DNA of 64,000 nucleotides from Hyphomonas sp. (GCF_016125515.1 NZ_WGLO01000001.1:349639-413638); one strand, 5' to 3'. Shown: positions 47,396-57,080, counted from the first letter of the stretch. The notes: generated by a model not told the origin, from the sequence alone. Translations and numbers: made by a program.

Positions 47396-48691
47396 CTAGT
47401 TCCAGGGGTTGAACCGGCGCGGCGCGCCGGGCTCTGCCGGGCGAGCCGGCGCCTCGTCCTTCAGGTCAGCAGGACTCGCTTGCGGCGTCGGCGGCGGATA
47501 GGGCTCGGCGGAGGCCGCATCGGCGAAGTCCTCCGGCAGGATCTCGGGCAGATCCAGCGTGCCGTCGATCACCAGGCGCTTCGGCGGCTCGGCTGCGGCG
47601 GCCGGTTCAGGTTCGACGGGCGGTTTGGGTTCAGGCGCCGGTGCGCTCGTGCGCTGGGCGGCGCCGAGGCCGAAGCCGAAGGGTATCGACGAGAGCGAGA
47701 TCGGCTGGGGCAGCGTCGGCACCGCCGGTGCGGCCACAGCGGCGGCAGGTTCCGGCTCGGGCTCTGGTTTCGATTCCGGTGCCGGCGGCGGGGCTTCGGT
47801 TGCGGCGACCGGCTGAGGCTCCGGCTCGGGGACAATCTCCGCGGTGACGGGTTCGGGTTTGGGCTCAGGCTGCGCCGCCGGCTCGGGCGCCGGAGGGGCG
47901 ATCTCGGCCGGATCAGATGGGTCCGTTTCGGTCGCAGTTTCAGCCGGCGCAGGGCTGCCCAGGAACGCACCGAATGTGCCGAAGGAGCCTGGCTCGTCCG
48001 CCAGCGGCGCAACTTCGACCGAGGCCGCCGGTTCTTCGACGATCAATTCGGGCGCGGCGGCGGTCTCGATCAGCAAGGCCGGTTCCGACTCCGCCTCCGG
48101 TTCGACTTCAGGTTCCGGTTCCGGCTCTGGTGCGGCCAATTCCACTACAGGCTCGGGTTCCGGTTCGGGCTCAGCCGCGACCGCTTCGGCCTCGGGCTCT
48201 GCAACAACGGCCGGCGGCGCGGCGTTGATCTGGTCCGCCAGGGTGGCGACGGCGGCTGTGATTTCCGTTTCACTTTCAAGCGGGGCGGTCTCGTCGGTCG
48301 TGGCGTCGGGCTGGTCGAGCGCGGTGGCAGCGGGCGCCGCGATCTCGGGTTCGGCTTCCACCGCTTCGAGACCGGCCAGCAGGGTGCGGATCGCCTTCTC
48401 TGTGCCGCGCGCGTGGCGGCTGGCTTCGCGGTAGAGTTCTGCCACGAACTTCGAATAGGGCCGCCCGTGCGAGTCGACGTCGTCGGCGAATTCCTCGGGC
48501 AGGCAGGTTTCGATCTCCCGGCCCAGCGCATCGGTCAGCAGCACGGCATGCGGCTCGGGCGTCAGGACGACCCGGTAGCCTTCGGTGTCATGGACGACCG
48601 TCGCGTTCTCCCCTTCGGTCCAGGTCACGCGCTGCTTGCGCGTCATGTCGCTCAGCTTGTCGATAAGGCGCTTGGTAGAGGGATGCAGCAT
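47396..48691 (-). CDS. Pro/Glu-rich low-complexity protein
   Basis: A protein of about 431 residues. Residues 1-100 form a conserved-looking domain (HPSTKRLIDKLSDMTRKQRVTW, FADDVDSHGRPYSKFVAELYREAS); the rest is a long Ala/Pro/Glu-rich region with many EPEPEP runs, ending RRFNPWN. Such acidic Pro-rich tails are extended and may span the periplasm or bind partners, but there is no signal peptide. Start at 48691 (preceded by AGGA); 48715 is an alternative. No function known. Confidence 0.65.
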   Translation of the reverse strand: MLHPSTKRLIDKLSDMTRKQRVTWTEGENATVVHDTEGYRVVLTPEPHAVLLTDALGREIETCLPEEFADDVDSHGRPYSKFVAELYREASRHARGTEKAIRTLLAGLEAVEAEPEIAAPAATALDQPDATTDETAPLESETEITAAVATLADQINAAPPAVVAEPEAEAVAAEPEPEPEPVVELAAPEPEPEPEVEPEAESEPALLIETAAAPELIVEEPAASVEVAPLADEPGSFGTFGAFLGSPAPAETATETDPSDPAEIAPPAPEPAAQPEPKPEPVTAEIVPEPEPQPVAATEAPPPAPESKPEPEPEPAAAVAAPAVPTLPQPISLSSIPFGFGLGAAQRTSAPAPEPKPPVEPEPAAAAEPPKRLVIDGTLDLPEILPEDFADAASAEPYPPPTPQASPADLKDEAPARPAEPGAPRRFNPWN

Positions 48692-48852
48692 CGCGGTGAG
48701 CTTTCCTGTCTTCATCCGATCGTGAATTCCACGACAGGTTAGACCGCCCGGCGCGAAGATTCAAACCTCTCGGCCAGTTTCGTCGCAGGCGGCTGAAACG
48801 GAGTGCCGTTCCGGATCCAGGCCGGGCGGCCGAACGCCGGAATCGGGGCGGA

Positions 48853-50013
48853 TCAGGGCGTCGGCGCGAGGTAGCGCAGCTCTGCCAGCTTGGCGGAAGC
48901 CTCGTTCTCGCCCGCGGCGCCTGTGTCGTAGATCCGGACGAAGGAAGCCGGTGCGGACGGATCCGGACAGACCAGAAGGCCGGGCGCGCCGGCGTCCTGC
49001 GAGCAGGCCGCCCGGGCCGCTTCGGAAAGCTCGCCCAGCGTGGTCTGGCCGATGGTTTCGCCGTCGGGGCCGCGCACGGCCGGGTCGCTTGTGCTGACAC
49101 GGGCGATATACCCCCGCGTCCAGTCCGGTTCGATCCGATAGCGCGCCGCTTCGCTGCCCTTGGGGCGCACTTCGAACGTCGCCACATCGGACCCCGCGCC
49201 GGTAACCGGGATGACATCATAGCCGGTGAACACGCTTTCAACCACGCTGACCGTGAACGGCGTTGCCTTGTTGAGGTCGCCGACCCCGTTGGGGCCGATC
49301 ACCAGAAGCGCGGCCTGGCGCACTTCGCCTTTCACGCGCGCAACATCGCGCAGGAAGTCCTTCACCGGTTCGTTGCCCGCCACCGACAGGTCGCTCCGGA
49401 AGCCGCGTACGATGCCGTCCGGCGAGACCAGCAGGTAGGTAGGCGTCCAGCTGATCTTCAGCTGGTCGCGCAGGCTGCCATCGAGATCTAGCGCGGTAGG
49501 CAGGCGGTAACCGGCCGATTCGAAATAGGCGTCGAGCGAACCGTACTTGCCCCACATTTCGGCAGGCGTTGCGCGGGCCGCGCTGGCCGGCACGTGGATG
49601 GACATGAAGTCGAGGTCCGGATCCTGCGCGATCGCGCGCTCAAGCGCGGCCACATAGGGGCCATCCGCGACGCAGTCGCTGCACCATGCACCCCACACAT
49701 CGATCACGGTCCACTGGGTAATGGCGGCGGAATCAAAGACGCTGCCATTGGCGCGCGGCGCCTTGAATTCGGGGAGCTTCTGGCCGAGCAGGGCATAGTT
49801 GAACGGGCGGCCTTCAGCATCGCGGTAGATGCCGTCGCCCTTGGTGTCCGTTGCGCCTTCCGGTGCGGGTGCGTTTTCGGTCAGGAATGCGGTCGCCTCA
49901 ACGACGGGCGCGGAGTCCTCGACCGGCGCTTCCTCGGGCTGGCTGGCCTGCAGCGCGCCGCAAGCGGCCAGAATGGCGAGGGCCGACAGTCCGGAAGAAA
50001 TGCGCATGATCAT
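48853..50013 (-). CDS. Thioredoxin-fold (TlpA-type) lipoprotein
   Basis: A 386-residue exported protein with a lipoprotein signal (AILAACGA). After a spacer it has FKAPRANGSVFDSAAITQWTVIDVWGAWCSDCVADGP, a TlpA-like thioredoxin domain with the CxxC motif CSDC and a preceding Trp. WTPTYLLVSPDG is the cis-Pro strand. Its second half (from about residue 220) is not recognised, with two Cys and a conserved-looking YDVIPVTGAG segment. Probably a periplasmic thiol-disulfide protein. Start at 50013 with CAGGAG upstream. Confidence 0.8.
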   Translation of the reverse strand: MIMRISSGLSALAILAACGALQASQPEEAPVEDSAPVVEATAFLTENAPAPEGATDTKGDGIYRDAEGRPFNYALLGQKLPEFKAPRANGSVFDSAAITQWTVIDVWGAWCSDCVADGPYVAALERAIAQDPDLDFMSIHVPASAARATPAEMWGKYGSLDAYFESAGYRLPTALDLDGSLRDQLKISWTPTYLLVSPDGIVRGFRSDLSVAGNEPVKDFLRDVARVKGEVRQAALLVIGPNGVGDLNKATPFTVSVVESVFTGYDVIPVTGAGSDVATFEVRPKGSEAARYRIEPDWTRGYIARVSTSDPAVRGPDGETIGQTTLGELSEAARAACSQDAGAPGLLVCPDPSAPASFVRIYDTGAAGENEASAKLAELRYLAPTP

Positions 50014-50094
50014 GGGAACGGCTCCTGTTTCAGCCGTTTCATGACACGGTCTGGTGGCGCAAAGAAGGGAGCGTGCCTTCAACCACCCATAAGA

Positions 50095-50120
50095 AAAGGG
50101 CGACCCTCGGGCCGCCCTTT
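50095..50120 (-). terminator. Intrinsic terminator after the thiolase
   Basis: Read leftward, GGGCGG-CCCGAGGGT-CGCCC forms a GC-rich hairpin followed by TTTTCTTAT. It lies 30 bp after the stop of the minus-strand thiolase gene at 50147. Confidence 0.7.
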
Positions 50121-50146
50121 CCGGTCTTGTCAGTTTGTCAAAGCGA

Positions 50147-51355
50147 TCAGCTGTAGATTTCGAACAGGCCGGCTGCGCCCTGGCCGCCACCGATGCACAT
50201 CGTGACGACGCCCCATTTCGCCTTGCGGCGCTGGCCTTCCATCAGGATCGAGCCGGTGCAACGTGCGCCGGTCATGCCGAACGGGTGGCCGATGGAGATC
50301 GAGCCGCCGTTGACGTTGTACTTCGCCGGGTCGATGCCCAGACGGTCGCGCGAATAGAGGCACTGCGATGCGAAGGCTTCGTTCAGTTCCCAGAGGTCGA
50401 TGTCGTCAACCTTCAGGCCATGACGCTCGAGCAGACGCGGCACAGCGAAGACCGGGCCGATGCCCATTTCGTCCGGATCGCAACCCGCAACGTTGAAGCC
50501 GACGAAACGGCCAAGCGGCTTGAGGCCACGTTTCGCAGCTTCTTTCGCTTCCATAACGACGACCGCAGCGGCGCCATCCGACAGCTGCGAGGCGTTGCCA
50601 GCGGTGATGTACTTGCCTTCCTTCACGACCATGCCGCCCGAGAAGACAGGCTTCAGGCCGGCGAGGGATTCGGCAGTGGTGCCGGGGCGGTTGCAATCGT
50701 CACGGTCGACGAGGACTTCCTGGAAAGTTTCTTCCTTGGTTTCCTTGTTGACGAGCTTCATCTTCGTTTTCAGCGGAACGATTTCCTGCGCCATGTAGCC
50801 CTTCTCCTGGAAGGCGGCCGTACGCGCCTGGCTTTCCGCCGAGTACTCGTCCTGGTATTCGCGGCTGACCTTGTAGCGTTCGGCGACGATTTCGGCTGTT
50901 TCGATCATCGACATCCAGACCGCCGGCCATTTCTTGAACAGGCCTTCTTCGACGATGCGGTGACGATTCGTCTGACCGGAGTGGGCGACGAGCGACAGGC
51001 TTTCAACGCCGCCACCGACAGCTACCGGCGCGCCTTCATGGATGACCGTGTGGGCTGCGTTCGCGATGGCCTGCAGGCCCGACGAGCAGAAACGGTTGAT
51101 CGTGGCGCCCGCGGTCGAGGAGGGGCAGCCGGCGGCGAGCGCGATATTGCGCGCGACGTTCATGCCGGTTGCGCCTTCCGGCTGGGCCGAACCGAAGAAC
51201 ACGTCTTCGACGGCAGCTGCTTCGACTCCAGCGCGCTCAAGCGCGGAGCTCATCACGTGGCCGCCCATGACGATCGGGTGGGTGTCGTTCAGACCCCCAC
51301 GGTGGGTCTTGGTCATGCCCGTGCGGGCATAGGATACGATTACGGCTTCACGCAT
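50147..51355 (-). CDS. Thiolase (acetyl-CoA acyltransferase)
   Basis: A 402-residue thiolase. The active-site Cys is in TINRFCSSGLQAIANAA, the second Cys in GVVTMCIGGGQGAAGLF, and the catalytic His in GHPFGMTGAR; WELNEAFASQ is also conserved. Active sites are complete, so it should work either in the last step of beta-oxidation or in acetoacetyl-CoA formation. Minus strand, single gene with a terminator at 50095. Confidence 0.95.
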   Translation of the reverse strand: MREAVIVSYARTGMTKTHRGGLNDTHPIVMGGHVMSSALERAGVEAAAVEDVFFGSAQPEGATGMNVARNIALAAGCPSSTAGATINRFCSSGLQAIANAAHTVIHEGAPVAVGGGVESLSLVAHSGQTNRHRIVEEGLFKKWPAVWMSMIETAEIVAERYKVSREYQDEYSAESQARTAAFQEKGYMAQEIVPLKTKMKLVNKETKEETFQEVLVDRDDCNRPGTTAESLAGLKPVFSGGMVVKEGKYITAGNASQLSDGAAAVVVMEAKEAAKRGLKPLGRFVGFNVAGCDPDEMGIGPVFAVPRLLERHGLKVDDIDLWELNEAFASQCLYSRDRLGIDPAKYNVNGGSISIGHPFGMTGARCTGSILMEGQRRKAKWGVVTMCIGGGQGAAGLFEIYS

Positions 51356-51455
51356 GGCTTCCTCCGGAAGGGTTGGGGTCTATGTGCGGCGCACCCTAAC
51401 GACCGCGCCCCGCCAGCGCCAGACTTCCCTTAACGTCAACGGAGCCTTTCCCATG

Positions 51456-51487
51456 AAAAAACCCGCCCGGGGACGACCGGGCGGGTT
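51456..51487 (-). terminator. Intrinsic terminator after pckA
   Basis: On the minus strand ACCCGCCCGG and the paired CCGGGCGGGT enclose a short loop, followed by TTTTTT. It begins about 25 bp after the pckA stop. Confidence 0.85.
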
Positions 51488-51510
51488 CAATTTCACGTGT
51501 CAGCGGCTGA

Positions 51511-53103
51511 TCAGGCCGTGATTTTGGCTTTCGGTGCTGCGGCTTTCACCGCGTCATCGACATAGGCTTCGAACTTTTTGAAGTTCTCGACGAACATGTC
51601 GGCGAGTTTCGCAGCCTGGGCGTCGTAAGCGGCGCTGTCAGCCCAGGTCGAGCGCGGGTCGAGGATCCGGGAGTCGACGCCGGCCACAGCGGTCGGCACC
51701 ATGAAGCCGAACGTGTCGTCCTTGCGGAACTGGACCGAATTCAGCGAGCCATCCAGGGCTGCGTTGAGCAGCGCGCGGGTCGCCTTGATCGGCATGCGGT
51801 TGCCCTGACCGTACGGACCACCGGTCCAACCGGTGGATACCAGCCAGCAATCAACATCATACTTGGCGATCAGGCGGCGCAGCAGGTTGCCATACTCGGA
51901 GGGGTGGCGCGGCATGAATGGGCCGCCAAAGCAGGTGGAGAAGGTGGCCGAAGGCTCGGTCACGCCTTTTTCTGTACCCGCGACGCGCGCGGTGTAGCCC
52001 GACAGGAAGTGGTACATGGCCTGCGCTGGGGTGAGCTTCGCGATCGGCGGCATGATGCCATAGGCGTCAGCCGTCAGCATGATAAGGTTTTTCGGCTGGC
52101 CGCATCGGCCGGTGAGCGAGGCGTTCGGGATCGCTTCAATCGGATAGGCGCCGCGCGAGTTTTCAGCCAGCGCCGCCGAGTCGAGGTCGAGTTCGCGGGT
52201 GGCAGCGTCCATCACCACGTTCTCGAGCACCGTGCCCCATTGTTTAGTGGTGGCGTAGATTTCCGGCTCGGCTTCGGCCGACAGCTTGATCATTTTGGCG
52301 TAGCAGCCGCCTTCGAAGTTGAAGAGTCCGTTCTCGGACCAGCCGTGCTCGTCATCGCCGATCAGCGTGCGCGACGCATCGGCCGACAGCGTCGTCTTTC
52401 CGGTGCCGGACAGGCCGAAGAAGATGGCCGCATCGTCCTTGTCGCTGGTGTTAACCGAGCAGTGCATGGGCATGACACCCTGTGACGGCAGCAGGTAGTT
52501 GAGGATGGTGAAGACCGATTTCTTCGTCTCACCGGCATAGGACGTGCCGCCGATCAGGACGAGGCGCTTGGTGAAGTTGACGGCGATCACGGTTTCCGAG
52601 CGCGTGCCATGCTTGACCGGATCCGCGCGGAAGCTCGGGCAGTTGATGATGGTGAATTCGGTCTTGAAATTCGCCAGTTCGTCGATCGTCGGAAGGCGCA
52701 GCAGGTGGCGGATGAAAAGCGAGTGCCAGGCAAATTCGGTGACCACGGTCACGGGCAGACGGTAGTCGAGATCTGCGCCGCCGAACAGGTCCTGTGAATA
52801 CATATCCTGCTTGGCGATATGGGCTTTGAAGTCCGCCCACAGAGCATCAAAATTGGCGGGCGTCATCGGGGCGTTGTTGTCCCACCAGACGGTGTCTTCG
52901 GTCAGTGCATCGCGCACCGTGAACTTGTCTTTCGCCGAGCGGCCCGTGTGTTGGCCGGTCTCGACCACAAGCGCGCCGCCTTTGGCAACGCGTGCTTCGC
53001 CCGCGGCAACAGCCGTCTCGTATAGCCGTGCTTCGTTCCAGTTCTTGCGGATCGATTTCGGGCTGACGCCCAGCTCGGCAAGGATTGCTACGGTCTCGCT
53101 CAT
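51511..53103 (-). CDS. pckA: Phosphoenolpyruvate carboxykinase (ATP)
   Basis: A 530-residue enzyme that converts oxaloacetate to PEP at the entry of gluconeogenesis. The kinase-1a motif [13 protein letters not shown] near residue 235, with the metal-binding Asp of LIGDDEHGW after it, plus RSAKDKF and the [10 protein letters not shown] stretch are typical of the ATP-type. Start at 53103 has GAGGG upstream. Gluconeogenic growth on organic acids is expected. Confidence 0.97.
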   Translation of the reverse strand: MSETVAILAELGVSPKSIRKNWNEARLYETAVAAGEARVAKGGALVVETGQHTGRSAKDKFTVRDALTEDTVWWDNNAPMTPANFDALWADFKAHIAKQDMYSQDLFGGADLDYRLPVTVVTEFAWHSLFIRHLLRLPTIDELANFKTEFTIINCPSFRADPVKHGTRSETVIAVNFTKRLVLIGGTSYAGETKKSVFTILNYLLPSQGVMPMHCSVNTSDKDDAAIFFGLSGTGKTTLSADASRTLIGDDEHGWSENGLFNFEGGCYAKMIKLSAEAEPEIYATTKQWGTVLENVVMDAATRELDLDSAALAENSRGAYPIEAIPNASLTGRCGQPKNLIMLTADAYGIMPPIAKLTPAQAMYHFLSGYTARVAGTEKGVTEPSATFSTCFGGPFMPRHPSEYGNLLRRLIAKYDVDCWLVSTGWTGGPYGQGNRMPIKATRALLNAALDGSLNSVQFRKDDTFGFMVPTAVAGVDSRILDPRSTWADSAAYDAQAAKLADMFVENFKKFEAYVDDAVKAAAPKAKITA

Positions 53104-53284
53104 GTCACCCTCGGTTCTTGCGATTCTGATTGGCCGCCCCGGCCTCGTCACCATGCGCCCATTAGCGCTTCAGGGGTCAATTTTGCAACATCCGTGCCGC
53201 CATTCATGGCGCTGTTTCGCCTTAAACTTGTGCGATGAAATTTGCAGAATTGTGATGTCCTACGTTGTCACAAGCTCGCGTTAA

Positions 53285-53698
53285 TCATTGTGCGGTGCAC
53301 TCTGTGCCGAGAGCGGACAGATAGCTCTTTACGGGCGTCGTGAGATTCGCCGGAAGTGCGTGCGGGTCGAACCAGCCCCATCCGCCATGTTTCTCCGGCT
53401 CCGCGTTGCGGGGCTCGCCGGACGTGATCCGCGCTTCGTAAACCGGTGCGATCCAATGGCGTCCGTCGCCGGCATCGATGGTTTCCGCGATACAGGCGAG
53501 GTACAGAATCTCTATCTCGATGCCCAGTTCCTCGGCAATCTCGCGCCGTGCTGTTTCAGCGGCGCGCTCACCGAAATCGATCTTGCCGCCGGGCAGCCCC
53601 CACGCGCCCGCTTCGGGTTCGCGCAGTCGCTGAATCAGCAGCAATCGGCCCATGCTATCGCGGATGGCGGCGCCGCAGCCGGCTTCGGGCTTCTGCAT
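53285..53698 (-). CDS. NUDIX hydrolase
   Basis: A 137-residue NUDIX-fold phosphohydrolase. The NUDIX box is intact: G-x5-E-x7-REIAEELGI spanning GKIDFGERAAETARREIAEE (about residues 36-58). It cleaves X-linked nucleoside diphosphates; the substrate cannot be told. Its start codon overlaps the stop of the membrane-protein gene by 1 bp. Third gene of the operon haloalkane dehalogenase - membrane protein - NUDIX. Confidence 0.9.
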   Translation of the reverse strand: MQKPEAGCGAAIRDSMGRLLLIQRLREPEAGAWGLPGGKIDFGERAAETARREIAEELGIEIEILYLACIAETIDAGDGRHWIAPVYEARITSGEPRNAEPEKHGGWGWFDPHALPANLTTPVKSYLSALGTECTAQ

Positions 53699-54087
53699 CA
53701 CCTGTCCCCTGCGATCCAGCGCGCCACGTCCACATAGTCGAAGGCTAGCGAGATCATCAGCACACAAATCGCTGCCACGATCCACTTGCCGGCCCATGTC
53801 TCCTTGACGCGCCAATGACGCCGCCGCGCCAGAAGATAGGCGAGGAGCGGCGTCCAGAAGACGACATGACCGAGGCCGAGCAGACGCGAGTAGCCGAACT
53901 GACTGTACAGGCCGAGCACGGCGGCGGCCCCGAGTACGAACCCGAGCAGGGTCCAGCGTGCTTCGACGCGGACGAGGCTGAAGGGAAGCGACAGGACGAG
54001 GACTCCGACCAGCACGTTGAGCCAGATCTGGACCCATTGCGGCTGGTTCGCCACGTCTGCGGAGAAGGCGGAATAGATGTCGGCCAT
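53698..54087 (-). CDS. Small integral membrane protein
   Basis: A 129-residue protein with four predicted membrane helices (WLNVLVGVLVLSLPFSLV, LLGFVLGAAAVLGLYS, LLGLGHVVFWTPLLAYLL and IVAAICVLMISLAFDYV). No recognised family. It sits between the dehalogenase and the NUDIX gene, overlapping the latter by 1 bp and 3 bp after the former, so it is translationally coupled and may be linked to one of them. Confidence 0.75.
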   Translation of the reverse strand: MADIYSAFSADVANQPQWVQIWLNVLVGVLVLSLPFSLVRVEARWTLLGFVLGAAAVLGLYSQFGYSRLLGLGHVVFWTPLLAYLLARRRHWRVKETWAGKWIVAAICVLMISLAFDYVDVARWIAGDR

Positions 54088-54090
54088 CGG

Positions 54091-54993
54091 TCAAGTTCCT
54101 CCGAAATGCGCGAGCGCGGCGCGCGCGATGGGTTCGCCCCATTCCTGGACGAAGTGCCCAGCCTCCGGCAGCACCAGCGGCTCCGGGCATCCCTTGATGC
54201 CTGCGCGCAGCGCCGCCATCACCGGCGGGCCGAGTACGGGGTCAGACGCTCCAACGGCCATGAAGCTGGGACCGTTCCAATCGGAAGCCCACCAGGCTGC
54301 AGCGCGTTTCGAAATGTCTACGCCCGCCATGTCGGGCGCCACCATTACCAATTTGGGAAACTGGCGCACGCCTGCCTTGAAAGAAATATCCGGAAAAGGC
54401 GCGCCATAGGCCGCCGCCTCCGCATCACTCAGGATCGGCGTGCCCCGTTTCATCAGGGCGGCGACTTCCATGTCGGGCTGGCTGCCTGCAAAGGCTTTCC
54501 AGTTGTCGAAGCCCTCACTGGGCGACTGGCCCACGGCGAGGGTCGTATTCATCACGATCAGGCGTTCGAAGCGGTCTGGCATCTCCATCGGCACGGTGAG
54601 GCCAAGCAGGCCGCCCCAGTCCTGCACGACCAGTGTGACGTGTTTCAGATCCAGATGCCGGATCAGCGCGATCATCATGTTGCGGTGGAATTCGAACGTA
54701 TACGTACTGTCTTCCACCGGCTTGTCCGATCGTCCGAACCCGAGCCAGTCCGGCGCCACCACGCGTGCACCCGATTGTAGGAAGACCGGGATCATCTTGC
54801 GATAGAGATAGCTCCATGACGGCTGGCCGTGCAGACACAGGAATGTATGCGGCGCGTCGCGTGGGCCTTCATCGACAAAGTGCACCCGAAGACCTTCATA
54901 GCCGTGCAGGGTGTCAACATAGTGCGGCGCGTAGTCGAAGCCCGGAAGATCCGTGAAGCGTTCGTCAGGCGTGCGTTTGGCTGCCAGCGGCAT
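54091..54993 (-). CDS. Haloalkane dehalogenase (HLD-I type)
   Basis: A 300-residue alpha/beta hydrolase closest to the DhlA type. LCLHGQPSWSYLYRKMIPVF is the oxyanion/HGxP loop, VVQDWGGLLGLTVPM has the nucleophilic Asp followed by the first halide-binding Trp, GFDNWKAF gives the second Trp in the cap, GASDPVLGPPVM carries the catalytic acid and AGHFVQEWG the His, so the whole pentad is present. It should cut carbon-halogen bonds of small haloalkanes. Start at 54993; ATG at 55053 is rejected. Confidence 0.88.
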   Translation of the reverse strand: MPLAAKRTPDERFTDLPGFDYAPHYVDTLHGYEGLRVHFVDEGPRDAPHTFLCLHGQPSWSYLYRKMIPVFLQSGARVVAPDWLGFGRSDKPVEDSTYTFEFHRNMMIALIRHLDLKHVTLVVQDWGGLLGLTVPMEMPDRFERLIVMNTTLAVGQSPSEGFDNWKAFAGSQPDMEVAALMKRGTPILSDAEAAAYGAPFPDISFKAGVRQFPKLVMVAPDMAGVDISKRAAAWWASDWNGPSFMAVGASDPVLGPPVMAALRAGIKGCPEPLVLPEAGHFVQEWGEPIARAALAHFGGT

Positions 54994-55121
54994 GGTGGTC
55001 TTCCTTGTGCGGACCCGGTGCATCATGCGCGCCGCCGGGCTGGCTGCCAACACTCAAGTACGGGGCGACCGAATCACAAAGACGCGCGCGGAACATCCGG
55101 CGCGCCGCCGGTCGCGCGATC

Positions 55122-55150
55122 AAAAAAAGCCGCCAGGTTGCCCTGGCGGC
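55122..55150 (-). terminator. Intrinsic terminator after the CC_3452-like gene
   Basis: Read leftward, GCCGCCAGG-GCAA-CCTGGCGGC is a perfect 9-bp stem followed by TTTTTTT. It lies about 27 bp after the stop of the minus-strand gene at 55178. Confidence 0.9.
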
Positions 55151-55177
55151 CCGAGGAGAGGCTTGGAGAGATCGAGA

Positions 55178-55477
55178 TTACTTCTTCGCAGCCGCGTTGC
55201 ATTCGGCGAGCTGTTCAGCCGTGAGTTCCGACTTCGTGTTGCGCAGAGCGGTCAGCTCGCCAACTTCCTTCGCGATCTTCTTGCAGATGCGAACGGTCGG
55301 GGCCTTGCGGTCGAGTTCAGCGGTGCAGGTCGTGCCTTCGCAGGACCAAACGACGCTTTCAGCGACGACGCGCTTTTCGGAAACCGGGTTCACGGTTTCG
55401 AACGTGTAGGAATTGCTGGCAAACGCCGGAGCAGCGATGGCCACAAAAGCGGCGGCGGTAAGAGTAGAACGGAGCAT
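55178..55477 (-). CDS. CC_3452-like small secreted protein
   Basis: A 99-residue protein with a signal peptide (ending PAFA). The mature protein has VVAESVVWSCEGTTCTAELD with two Cys in a short loop and RICKKIAKEVGELTAL, matching the CC_3452 family of Caulobacterales and Sphingomonadales. Function unknown; the Cys pair probably forms a disulfide in the periplasm. A good terminator follows. Start at 55477; the ATG at 55513 would spoil the signal. Confidence 0.82.
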   Translation of the reverse strand: MLRSTLTAAAFVAIAAPAFASNSYTFETVNPVSEKRVVAESVVWSCEGTTCTAELDRKAPTVRICKKIAKEVGELTALRNTKSELTAEQLAECNAAAKK

Positions 55478-55719
55478 GGGAGGGTGCCTTGTCGTTCGGG
55501 GTTGATGATGCATTCGGTGGTCAGGCTGGGTGCCTTACGTATTGACTATCGAACGCTGAACAATTCGTCAAGCGTTCAGGATCCTGAATTCATGATTATT
55601 GGAGAACGATTCGTACCATTCGTGAGGCGCGACCGCCGCTTGCCCCGGCGGCACAAATTGCCGCGTACACTGGCAGGCGTATGGTGAGCGCCAGCAAGGG
55701 CACAACCGGGAGACACGCC

Positions 55720-57060
55720 ATGGACTTCAATATTCCGCAGGATATCGCCGACTATCTGGTCGTGCTGGACAAGTTCATCGAGGACGAAATCAAGCCCCTG
55801 CAGGCGCAGGACGATAACGAACGCTTCTTTGACCATCGCCGCGAATGGGCGCGCACCGACTTTGACAATGACGGCCTGCCGCGCCCGGAATGGGAAGCGC
55901 TGCTGCGTGAGGCCAAGAAGCGCGCCGACAAGGCGGGTCACCTGCGTTACGCCTTGCCCAAGGAATTCGGAGGGCAGGACGGCACCAACCTCGGCATGGC
56001 GATCATCCGCGAGCATTTCGCGAAGAAGGGCCTCGGCCTGCACAACGACCTGCAGAACGAACACTCGATCGTCGGCAACTTCCCGCAGATCCTGATGCTG
56101 CGCGACTTTGCGCGCCCGGATCAGAAACACCTTGCGACCGCCGCACTGGAAGGAAAGTTCATCGCCTGTTTCGGTCTCACCGAGCCGCACCACGGCTCGG
56201 ACGCGACCCACATGGAAACCCGCGCCGTGCGCCACAAGAAGGACGGCAAGGACGGCTGGCTGATCAATGGCGAGAAGATGTGGATCACCGGCATGCACGT
56301 CGCCACGCACATCATGCTGTTCTGCCGAACAAGCGGAAAGGACGGCGACGCAAAAGGCATCACTTGCCTGATCATTCCGGCGCACGACCCCGGTGTGATC
56401 ATTGAAGAGTATATGTGGACCTTCAACATGCCGACGGACCACCCGCGCCTCACCATCAAGGACGTCTGGGTGCCGGAAGACGCCGTGTTCGGTCCGCCGG
56501 AAGGTGGCCTCGCGCTCGCGCAGCACTTCGTCCACGAGAACCGTATCCGCCAGGCGGCCTCTTCCTGCGGCGCGGCAATCTACTGCATCAATGAGAGCGT
56601 GAAATACGCGCTGGAGCGCAAGCCCTTCGGCAAGCCGCTGGCCACCAACCAGGCCATCCAGTTCCCCCTGGTCGAGCTGGCCACGCAGGCCGAGATGCTC
56701 CGACTGCTGATCTTCAAGACGGCCTGGGAAATGGATCAGATGTCGAAGCCGGAAGTGGCGATCAAACTCTCCGACAAGGTCTCGATGTGTAACTACTATG
56801 CCAACCGGCTCGTCTGCGAGGCGGCCGACCGCGCCATGCAGGTGCATGGCGGCATCGGCTATTCCCGCCACAAGCCGTTCGAGCACATCTACCGCCACCA
56901 CCGCCGCTACCGGATCACGGAGGGCTCCGAAGAGATCCAGATCCGGAAAGTGGCCGGCCACCTGTTCGGCTTCATGGGCCCGAACAAGCACGGCCAGCCG
57001 AAGGGCGAGACCGGCAAGGACGGCAAGAGCGTCGAGCCGACGGATTTTGCAGTCCGCTAG
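55720..57060 (+). CDS. Acyl-CoA dehydrogenase
   Basis: A 446-residue FAD enzyme that introduces the 2,3 double bond into acyl-CoA. CFGLTEPHHGSDATHMETRAV is the flavin-contact motif, GEKMWITGMHVATHIMLF follows, and IRQAASSCGAAIYC plus the C-terminal QVHGGIGYSRHKPFEHIYRHHRRYRITEGSEEI are conserved. Long-chain and CaiA-like members have this size. Start at 55720 after GGGAG; ATG-less upstream extension at 55681 is rejected. Confidence 0.92.
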   Translation: MDFNIPQDIADYLVVLDKFIEDEIKPLQAQDDNERFFDHRREWARTDFDNDGLPRPEWEALLREAKKRADKAGHLRYALPKEFGGQDGTNLGMAIIREHFAKKGLGLHNDLQNEHSIVGNFPQILMLRDFARPDQKHLATAALEGKFIACFGLTEPHHGSDATHMETRAVRHKKDGKDGWLINGEKMWITGMHVATHIMLFCRTSGKDGDAKGITCLIIPAHDPGVIIEEYMWTFNMPTDHPRLTIKDVWVPEDAVFGPPEGGLALAQHFVHENRIRQAASSCGAAIYCINESVKYALERKPFGKPLATNQAIQFPLVELATQAEMLRLLIFKTAWEMDQMSKPEVAIKLSDKVSMCNYYANRLVCEAADRAMQVHGGIGYSRHKPFEHIYRHHRRYRITEGSEEIQIRKVAGHLFGFMGPNKHGQPKGETGKDGKSVEPTDFAVR

Positions 57061-57080
57061 GGAACCAGTGAATTGAAATG

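Noticed and set aside
47363..48742. A 459-codon plus-strand frame rich in Arg, Gly and Phe opposite the Pro/Glu-rich gene
   Set aside because: It is the reverse of the EPEP-coding repeats; the composition is an artefact of the repeat, and the minus-strand frame has a structured N-terminal domain.
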